Shown here piece after piece: positions 1-4,623 of a stretch of 6,591 bases of DNA. Position 1 is the stretch's first letter, and every line of letters begins with the position of its first letter. This stretch comes from Pseudomonadota bacterium. Its GTDB lineage: Bacteria > Pseudomonadota > Alphaproteobacteria > Rhodospirillales > 2-02-FULL-58-16. The notes beneath the pieces were generated by a model that was not told the origin of the DNA, made no database searches, and saw only the letters and a list, made by a program, of their open reading frames with translations. Position numbers and translations under genes: made by a program. Location of the stretch: contig JACZWD010000149.1 of assembly GCA_022572335.1 (NCBI GenBank), forward strand, positions 1-6,591, read 5' to 3'.

Positions 1-133
1 AAGCCTTGGTAAGCCGCCGTTCCGGTCGCGTAGGCGGCCCGTCGGAGGGCGTCGAAAAGTTTTGACGATGCGCCGCATCGCCTGCAACTTTCCTCCTGCC
101 CGACGAGCCGCCTACGCGATCTCTATGAGTCAT
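1..133 (-). CDS. Possible 5' end of a divergent gene (partial, unrecognised)
   Basis: Reading leftward, an ATG at 133-131 is preceded by a full AAGGAG Shine-Dalgarno motif (147-142) at a spacing of 8 bases. The frame then stays open for 44 codons to the window edge. The peptide begins MTHRDRVGGSSGRRK and is rich in Arg, Gly, Ser and Pro; I recognise no domain. Against it, G/C at third codon positions is only about 58 percent, well below the other genes here, and a long inverted repeat (26-119) lies inside the frame. A second minus-strand start, ATG at 78-76 in another frame (MRRIVKTFRRPP...), also runs open to the edge, with an AGGAGG about 13 bases upstream. If either is real, this is a gene divergent from the oxidoreductase, with the promoters of both in 134-201. 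Short open frames arise easily by chance at this GC content, so this is only a candidate. Confidence 0.3.
   Translation of the reverse strand, partial: MTHRDRVGGSSGRRKVAGDAAHRQNFSTPSDGPPTRPERRLTKA
26..119. repeat. Long inverted repeat / large hairpin
   Basis: Arms 26-45 and 100-119 are complementary at 19 of 20 positions; the one mismatch is C39 against A106. Two more pairings nest inside: AAAGTT (56-61) with AACTTT (86-91), and CGATGCG (66-72) with CGCATCG (74-80). The whole can fold as a rod of about 94 bases on either strand. No T-run follows either end, so it does not look like a simple intrinsic terminator. It could be a structured RNA, a protein-binding palindrome, or a remnant of a small palindromic repeat element. 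The pairing is seen directly; the function is unknown. Confidence 0.6.
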
Positions 134-147
134 GATCAGCGCTCCTT

Positions 148-159
148 GGTATTAGTACC
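148..159. promoter_or_regulatory. Operator-like imperfect palindrome
   Basis: The 12-base sequence GGTATTAGTACC is a palindrome with one mismatched pair (152/155). It lies in the AT-richer stretch upstream of the oxidoreductase and next to the Shine-Dalgarno of the possible divergent gene. Its position fits a repressor or activator site. TATTAG (150-155) also resembles a -10 box at 4 of 6 positions, but no acceptable -35 box lies 16-18 bases upstream, so I do not call a promoter. No regulator family can be assigned. Confidence 0.22.
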
Positions 160-196
160 TTCCTTTGCACCCCCGGCGCAAATCAGGGTACAAAGG
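155..196 (+). promoter_or_regulatory. Structured leader with two competing hairpins over the ribosome binding site
   Basis: Fold A pairs GTACC (155-159) with GGTAC (187-191) and TTTGC (164-168) with GCAAA (178-182). A symmetric 4 by 4 internal loop separates the two helices, and the Shine-Dalgarno AAAGG (192-196) is left free. Fold B pairs CCTTTG (162-167) with CAAAGG (191-196), which buries that Shine-Dalgarno. The two folds share bases 164-167 and 191, so they exclude each other. This could modulate translation of the gene starting at 202. The complementarity is seen directly; the regulatory role is inferred, and short matches like these can be chance. Confidence 0.3.
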
Positions 197-201
197 GCGC
201 C

Positions 202-2397
202 ATGAAGCAGGTCATCCAGAGCCCCCGCACGGGCAAGCTGGCGGTGCGCGAGGTGCCCGCGCCCAAGGTGACGGCGGGCCACGTCCTGGTGCGCACGCGG
301 GCGTCGCTGATCTCGGCGGGCACCGAACGCATGTCGGTGGAGTTCGCCCGCAAAAGCCTGGCCGGCAAGGCCAAGGCGCGCCCCGATCTGGCCAGGCAGG
401 TCCTCGCCAAGGCGCGCCGCGACGGCCTCAGGGCGACCTGGGACGCGGTGTCGGCGCGGCTCGACGAGCCCATGCCGCTGGGCTACTCGGCGGCCGGCGA
501 GGTGGCCGCCGTGGGCGCCGGGCTGGAGGGGGTCTTCCGGGTCGGCGAACGGGTCGCCATAGCCGGCGCGGGCCTGGCCAACCACGCCGAGCTCAACGTG
601 GTGCCGCGCGCCCTGGTGGCGCCCATTCCCGACGACGTGCCCGACGAGGAAGCCTGTTTCGCCACCCTGGCCGCCATCTCGCTTCACGCCGTGCGCACAC
701 TGGGCCCCGGTCTCGGCGACGTGGTCGCGGTCCTCGGCGTCGGTCTGGTCGGCCAGCTGGCGGTGCAGCTTTTGACCCTCTCGGGGGCCCGGGCCGTGGC
801 CCTGGACTACAATCCCGGGCGCCTGGACCTGGCCCGGCGCATGGGCGCCCAGGCCGCCCTCGACCTGGCCGACGGCGGCGTCGAGGCCGCGGTCTCGGCG
901 CTGACCGCCGGAGTGGGGTGCGACGGCATCCTCATCGCCGCCGCCACCGAGTCCAGCGAACCCCTGGCCACCGCCGCGGCCATCGCCCGCGACCGGGCGC
1001 GGGTGTGCATGGTGGGCGCCACGGGGACCGCGTTTCCGCGCCGGGAATTCATGCGAAAGGAATTGACCCTGGTGGTCTCGCGCTCCTACGGCCCGGGGCG
1101 CTACGACGAAGACTTCGAGGGCCGCGGCGTGAAGTATCCGGCCGGCTTCGTGCGCTGGACGGAAACGGAGAACCTGGCCGAGTGCGTGCGCCTGATGTCG
1201 CCCGCCCTCGCCCGTCGGCTCGACGTGGCGCCGCTGATCAGCCACCGCTTCCCCCTGGACGAGGCGGAGGCGGCCTACGCCATGGTCACCGGCGCCGGCG
1301 AGCCCCACCTGGGCGTGGTTCTGACCTACGGCGGCCAACCGGCGGACGCCGCCGGCGCACGGGCGCCGGGGCCGTCCTTTGCGGCTGCGGCGCCGGCGGC
1401 ACACCGCGGCGGGTGCGTTCTCGGGGTCATCGGGGCCGGCAACTTTGCCCGCACCGTGCTGCTGCCGGAACTGAAGAAACTGACCGGCGTCCGTCTTCAC
1501 ACCGTGGTCACCCGGCGCGGCGCGTCCGCCGAGAAAAGCCGGCAGACCTTCGGCTTCGCCCATGCCAGCGCCGACGCGGCGGCGGTCCTGGAAAACCCCG
1601 ATATCAATGCCGTTCTCATCGCCACCCGCCACGACAGCCACGCCGAACTGACGGCCCGCGCCCTGGAAGCGGGCAAGGCGGTGCTGGTGGAGAAGCCCCT
1701 GGGCCTCGACCGCGAACAGATCAACCGGGTGATCGCGGCCCGCAACGACTCCGCCGCCTTCTTCCAGGTCGGCTTCAACCGCCGCTTCGCGCCCCTGGCG
1801 GTCACCGTGCGCGACCGGCTTCGGGGGACGGCGGGACCCAAGTTCGTGCTTCTCCGGGTCAACGCGGGCCCGTTGCCGGCGGATCACTGGGCCCACGCCG
1901 CGGACGAGGGCGGGGGACGGATCCTGGGCGAGGTGTGCCATTTCGTCGACCTGGCGCGATTCCTCATCGGCGCCCCCATCGCGTCGGTGCTGGCGGATAC
2001 CGGCGAGGCCACGGGCGGTATCAGCGACGACGTGACCCTGACCCTGCGCTTCGCCGACGGCAGCCTGGCCACGGTGGCCTACACGGCCCTCGGCGACACG
2101 GCTTCCGGCAAGGAACGGATCGAGGCCTACGCGGGCGGCGCCGTGTTCACCATCGACGACTTCCGCACCCTGGTGGTGGCCGAGGACGGCCGCGTCGCCT
2201 CGCGCGGCAGCCGCCGGCGCCAGGACAAGGGCTTCTCGGGGGCGCTCAAGGCCTTCGTCGGCGCCGTGGCCGCCGGCGGACCGGCGCCCGTGGACGAGGC
2301 GGAAGTGGTGGAAACCAGCTTCGCCACCATCGCCGTCCTGGAATCCCTGCGCGCGGGAACGCGGATCGATTTGTCGGGCGCGGCGGACCGGCGCTGA
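202..2397 (+). CDS. Two-domain oxidoreductase (MDR-type dehydrogenase fused to Gfo/Idh/MocA domain)
   Basis: This 731-residue protein fuses two dehydrogenase folds. Residues 1-380 are a medium-chain (alcohol-dehydrogenase-like) reductase with a PLGYSAAGEV segment (92-101) and a Rossmann loop GVGLVGQ (179-185). Residues 405-725 are a Gfo/Idh/MocA domain with nucleotide loop GVIGAGNFA (408-416), the EKP motif with catalytic-type Lys498, and GEVCHFVD (576-583) with the expected His580. A linker rich in Ala and Pro joins them (about 380-404). The MDR half has AGTE (39-42) where zinc enzymes carry a cysteine, and a basic helical insert (about 45-90) in place of the four-cysteine zinc lobe, so it is probably zinc-independent. 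The fusion matches a known but poorly characterised family often found in surface-polysaccharide loci; a sugar or sugar-nucleotide substrate is inferred. The start is the first ATG after an in-frame stop at 133-135, with AAAGG at 192-196. The gene lies 120 bases before gmhA on the same strand. Confidence 0.9.
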   Translation: MKQVIQSPRTGKLAVREVPAPKVTAGHVLVRTRASLISAGTERMSVEFARKSLAGKAKARPDLARQVLAKARRDGLRATWDAVSARLDEPMPLGYSAAGEVAAVGAGLEGVFRVGERVAIAGAGLANHAELNVVPRALVAPIPDDVPDEEACFATLAAISLHAVRTLGPGLGDVVAVLGVGLVGQLAVQLLTLSGARAVALDYNPGRLDLARRMGAQAALDLADGGVEAAVSALTAGVGCDGILIAAATESSEPLATAAAIARDRARVCMVGATGTAFPRREFMRKELTLVVSRSYGPGRYDEDFEGRGVKYPAGFVRWTETENLAECVRLMSPALARRLDVAPLISHRFPLDEAEAAYAMVTGAGEPHLGVVLTYGGQPADAAGARAPGPSFAAAAPAAHRGGCVLGVIGAGNFARTVLLPELKKLTGVRLHTVVTRRGASAEKSRQTFGFAHASADAAAVLENPDINAVLIATRHDSHAELTARALEAGKAVLVEKPLGLDREQINRVIAARNDSAAFFQVGFNRRFAPLAVTVRDRLRGTAGPKFVLLRVNAGPLPADHWAHAADEGGGRILGEVCHFVDLARFLIGAPIASVLADTGEATGGISDDVTLTLRFADGSLATVAYTALGDTASGKERIEAYAGGAVFTIDDFRTLVVAEDGRVASRGSRRRQDKGFSGALKAFVGAVAAGGPAPVDEAEVVETSFATIAVLESLRAGTRIDLSGAADRR

Positions 2398-2404
2398 TTT
2401 TTTT
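2378..2404 (+). terminator. Weak intrinsic-terminator-like hairpin at the end of the oxidoreductase gene
   Basis: GCGCGG (2378-2383) can pair with CC-G-GCGC (2388-2394) as a six-pair stem with one bulged G and a four-base loop. The stop codon and a run of seven T (2398-2404) follow. The stem is short and overlaps the last codons of the gene, so termination may be partial, allowing some read-through into gmhA. Confidence 0.3.
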
Positions 2405-2406
2405 CA

Positions 2407-2472
2407 GGGCGTCGCCCCGCACCCCATGATAAAAAGGGGAGCCGGGGGGGGCGGCGCCCCGCACCGGGGGCG
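2407..2472. repeat. GC-rich direct repeat with hairpins in the gene 1-gmhA spacer
   Basis: A 17-base unit occurs at 2407-2423 and 2449-2465, differing at one base (GGGCGTCGCC... versus GGCGGCGCC... cores). Between the copies, CCCC (2422-2425) with GGGG (2436-2439), extended by GC (2419-2420 with 2441-2442) and CCCC (2415-2418 with 2444-2447), can form an imperfect ten-pair stem around an AT-rich loop. The second copy forms a perfect six-pair hairpin, CGCCCC (2455-2460) with GGGGCG (2467-2472). An eight-G run lies at 2444-2451. This resembles the dispersed GC-rich intergenic repeats of some high-GC genomes and could stabilise or end transcripts. I see no gene in this spacer. Confidence 0.45.
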
Positions 2473-2488
2473 AAATGCGCCCCGGAAA

Positions 2489-2517
2489 CCGAAGGAATCG
2501 CCGCCGAAGGAATCGCC
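2489..2517 (+). promoter_or_regulatory. Tandemly duplicated Shine-Dalgarno segment before gmhA
   Basis: A 14-base unit, CCGAAGGAATCGCC, occurs twice with a 15-base period (2489-2502 and 2504-2517). Each copy carries AAGGA. The proximal AAGGA (2507-2511) is 6 bases before the gmhA ATG and is the likely working ribosome binding site, which supports the start at 2518. The distal one (2492-2496) lies 21 bases upstream and may act as a standby site or be a neutral duplication. Confidence 0.6.
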
Positions 2518-3096
2518 ATGGATCTCGATGCCTATTTCTCGTCGGAGATGGACGAACACGAACAGGTGCTCGGCGCCACCCGCGAGGCCTTGCGCGAACC
2601 GTTCGCGCGGCTGGTCGCGGTGTGCCTGAAGGCGGCGCGAAACGGCAACAAGATCGTCTTCTTCGGCAACGGCGGCAGCGCCGCCGACGCCCAGCACCTG
2701 GCCACCGAGCTTGCCGTGCGCTACGAGCGGGACCGCGCCCCCATCGCGGCCCTGGCGCTGACCACCGACACCTCGATGCTGACCGCGATCGGCAACGACT
2801 ACGGTTTCGACGACCTGTTCGCGCGCCAGGTCGAGGCCCTTTGCCGCCCCGGCGACGTGGTCATCGGAATTTCCACCTCCGGCAACAGCGAGAACGTCAT
2901 CCGGGCGCTGGAGGCGGCGCGCAAGCTGGACGCCGTGGCGGCGGGCCTCGGCGGCCGCGACGGCGGCCGGATGCGCGGCCTCGCCGATCCCTTTCTGGTG
3001 GTGCCGTCCGACGACACCGCCCGCATCCAGGAGATGCACATCACCCTCGGCCACATGCTGTGCGGGGCGCTGGAGACGGAGCTGTCGCCGCCATGA
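2518..3096 (+). CDS. gmhA: Phosphoheptose isomerase (sedoheptulose 7-phosphate isomerase)
   Basis: This cytoplasmic 192-residue enzyme isomerises sedoheptulose 7-phosphate to D-glycero-D-manno-heptose 7-phosphate, the first committed step towards ADP-heptose for the LPS inner core. It is a single SIS-domain protein of the usual family length. FFGNGGSAADAQHLATELA (48-66) holds the sugar-phosphate loop and the metal-site residues His60 and Glu64. ISTSGNSENV (118-127) is the second phosphate-binding SIS motif. Gln171 and His179 in IQEMHITLGH (170-179) have the eight-residue spacing of the remaining metal ligands in characterised GmhA proteins. The protein normally works as a tetramer. The stop codon overlaps the hldE start in ATGA, so the two are almost certainly co-transcribed and translationally coupled. 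DiaA-type SIS proteins are related, but the complete Zn-ligand set and the hldE neighbour favour GmhA. Confidence 0.93.
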   Translation: MDLDAYFSSEMDEHEQVLGATREALREPFARLVAVCLKAARNGNKIVFFGNGGSAADAQHLATELAVRYERDRAPIAALALTTDTSMLTAIGNDYGFDDLFARQVEALCRPGDVVIGISTSGNSENVIRALEAARKLDAVAAGLGGRDGGRMRGLADPFLVVPSDDTARIQEMHITLGHMLCGALETELSPP

Positions 3097-4595
3097 CCGA
3101 CCCGCCGCGCCCGAGCGCCAGCGAGGCGAGCGACGCGAGCCGCTCGGCCCTGGTGTCCCTGGTCGAGGCGCTGGGCGGGGCCCGGGTCCTGTGTCTCGGC
3201 GATCTCATGCTGGACCGCTTCGTCCATGGCGAGGTCGAACGCATCTCGCCCGAGGCCCCCATCCCCGTCCTTCGGGTGACCGGCGAGACCGCCATGCTGG
3301 GCGGCGCCGGCAACATGGTGCGCAACCTGGCGGCGCTGGGGGGCCGGGTCCGCTTCATCGCCGTCGTCGGCGACGATCCGCCCGCCGGCCGGATCAGGGC
3401 GTTGCTGGATGAGCACGAGGGCGTGGAGGCCACCCTGGTCGTCGACGGGTCCCGCCAGACCTCCGTCAAGACCCGCTTCATCGCCGGCACCCAGCAGATG
3501 ATGCGGGCCGACCGCGAGACCACGGCGGCGGTGGAGACAGCGGTCGCCGGTCAAATCCTCGACGCCGTCACCCAGGCCTTGCCCGAATGCGCCGTCGTGG
3601 TGCTGTCGGACTACGGCAAGGGGGTGCTTGGCGCCGACGTGGCGGGGGCGGTCATCGCCGCCGCCCGCAGCGCCGGCAAGCCCGTCGTCGTCGATCCCAA
3701 GGGTACCGATTATTCGCGCTACCGCGGCGCCAGCCTTCTCACGCCGAACCGCCGCGAGCTCGGCGAGGCCGCCCGCATGCCCGTCGGCAGCGACGACGAA
3801 ATCGCCGCCGCGGCCCGCGCCTTGATGGCCGAATGCGGCGTCGATGCGGTGCTCGTCACCCGCAGCCGCGACGGCATGACCCTGGTCACGGGGGAGGGAG
3901 AGGATACCCATCTGGAGGCCGAGGCCCGCGAGGTGTTCGATGTCTCGGGCGCCGGCGACACCGTGGTGGCGACCCTGGCCGCCGCGCTGAGCGTCGGGGC
4001 GGACCTGCCCAGCGCCGCGGCGCTGGCCAACGTCGCCGCCGGCATCGTGGTCGGCAAGGTGGGCACGGCCGTGGCCTACGCCGACGACGTGATCAGCGCG
4101 CTGCATCACCAGGAACTGTCCAGCGCCGAGGCCAAGGTGGTGGCCCTGGGCCCGGCCCTGGACCGGATCGATGTGTGGCGGCGCGGCGACCTGAAGGTGG
4201 GCTTCACCAACGGCTGCTTCGACCTGCTGCACCCCGGCCACGTGTCCCTGCTGTCCCAGGCCAGGCAGGCCTGCGACCGGCTGGTGGTGGGATTGAACAA
4301 CGACCCATCCGCCCGCCGCCTCAAGGGAGCGGACCGCCCGATCCAGACCGAGGCGGCGCGCGCCGCGGTTCTGGCCTCGCTGGCCACGGTGGACCTGGTG
4401 GTGATCTTCTCCGGGGACACGCCGCTGGATCTGATCGAGGCGATCCGCCCCGACGTCCTGGTCAAGGGCGCCGACTACGCGCTGGAGGCGGTGGTCGGCG
4501 CCGACGTGGTGCAGGGCTACGGCGGCCGCGTCCTGCTGGTCGACCTGGAACCGGGCCACAGCACCACCGCCACCATCGCCCGCATGGTGAAATAA
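3093..4595 (+). CDS. hldE: Bifunctional heptose 7-phosphate kinase / heptose 1-phosphate adenylyltransferase
   Basis: This 500-residue cytoplasmic enzyme performs two steps of ADP-heptose synthesis: phosphorylation of heptose 7-phosphate at C1, then, after a phosphatase removes the 7-phosphate, transfer of AMP from ATP to give ADP-D-glycero-beta-D-manno-heptose. Residues about 28-340 are a ribokinase/PfkB-type kinase with the substrate loop GGAGN (70-74), DPKG (201-204) and GAGDT (286-290), where Asp289 is the catalytic base. Residues about 365-500 are a nucleotidyltransferase with TNGCFDLLHPGH (372-383, carrying the HxGH signature), KGADY (458-462) and HSTT (489-492). Both active sites look intact. 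The length is slightly above the approximately 477 residues of the E. coli protein because of a polar Ser/Ala/Asp-rich N-terminal tail of about 25 residues. The start is set by the ATGA overlap with gmhA; a GGAG lies at 3078-3081. The longer in-frame opening back to 2475 is a shadow over gmhA. Confidence 0.95.
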   Translation: MTDPPRPSASEASDASRSALVSLVEALGGARVLCLGDLMLDRFVHGEVERISPEAPIPVLRVTGETAMLGGAGNMVRNLAALGGRVRFIAVVGDDPPAGRIRALLDEHEGVEATLVVDGSRQTSVKTRFIAGTQQMMRADRETTAAVETAVAGQILDAVTQALPECAVVVLSDYGKGVLGADVAGAVIAAARSAGKPVVVDPKGTDYSRYRGASLLTPNRRELGEAARMPVGSDDEIAAAARALMAECGVDAVLVTRSRDGMTLVTGEGEDTHLEAEAREVFDVSGAGDTVVATLAAALSVGADLPSAAALANVAAGIVVGKVGTAVAYADDVISALHHQELSSAEAKVVALGPALDRIDVWRRGDLKVGFTNGCFDLLHPGHVSLLSQARQACDRLVVGLNNDPSARRLKGADRPIQTEAARAAVLASLATVDLVVIFSGDTPLDLIEAIRPDVLVKGADYALEAVVGADVVQGYGGRVLLVDLEPGHSTTATIARMVK

Positions 4596-4623
4596 ACGGG
4601 TCGCGCGAACGGGCCGTATTGCC
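4596..4623. other. Convergent intergenic gap without an evident terminator
   Basis: Only 28 bases separate the hldE stop from the stop of the opposing penicillin-binding protein gene. The best pairing is ACGG (4596-4599) with CCGT (4615-4618), and no T-run follows on either strand. Termination here is probably factor-dependent or occurs inside the facing gene, so overlapping 3' transcripts are likely. Confidence 0.5.

Noticed and set aside
62..90. TTGACG (62-67) as a -35 box with a -10 box 17 bases later
   Set aside because: The sequence at the -10 position (CAACTT) matches the consensus at only two bases, and both lie inside the inverted repeat.
125..133. Perfect short palindrome ATGAGTCAT
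   Set aside because: Nine bases is too short to call an operator, and it overlaps the start codon of the possible divergent gene without other support.
146..160. GGTACTAATA on the minus strand resembling the 3' end of 23S rRNA
   Set aside because: Only about ten bases agree; the sequence on both sides does not match rRNA, so it is coincidence.
136..1941. 601-codon open frame on the minus strand opposite the oxidoreductase gene
   Set aside because: It is antisense to a protein with clear domain motifs. Its product is a His/Gly/Arg/Gln-rich sequence without recognisable domains, as expected for a shadow frame in very GC-rich DNA.
165..2429. 754-codon plus-strand frame overlapping the oxidoreductase gene
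   Set aside because: The product is an Arg/Gly/Pro-rich low-complexity sequence with no motifs. The other frame (202-2397) carries two complete dehydrogenase domains.
2426..2629. 67-codon plus-strand frame across the spacer and the start of gmhA
   Set aside because: It starts inside the GC-rich repeat region, lacks a ribosome binding site, and overlaps gmhA out of frame.
2799..4559. 586-codon minus-strand frame opposite gmhA and hldE
   Set aside because: It mirrors hldE codons and shows no domain. The plus-strand genes have intact catalytic motifs.
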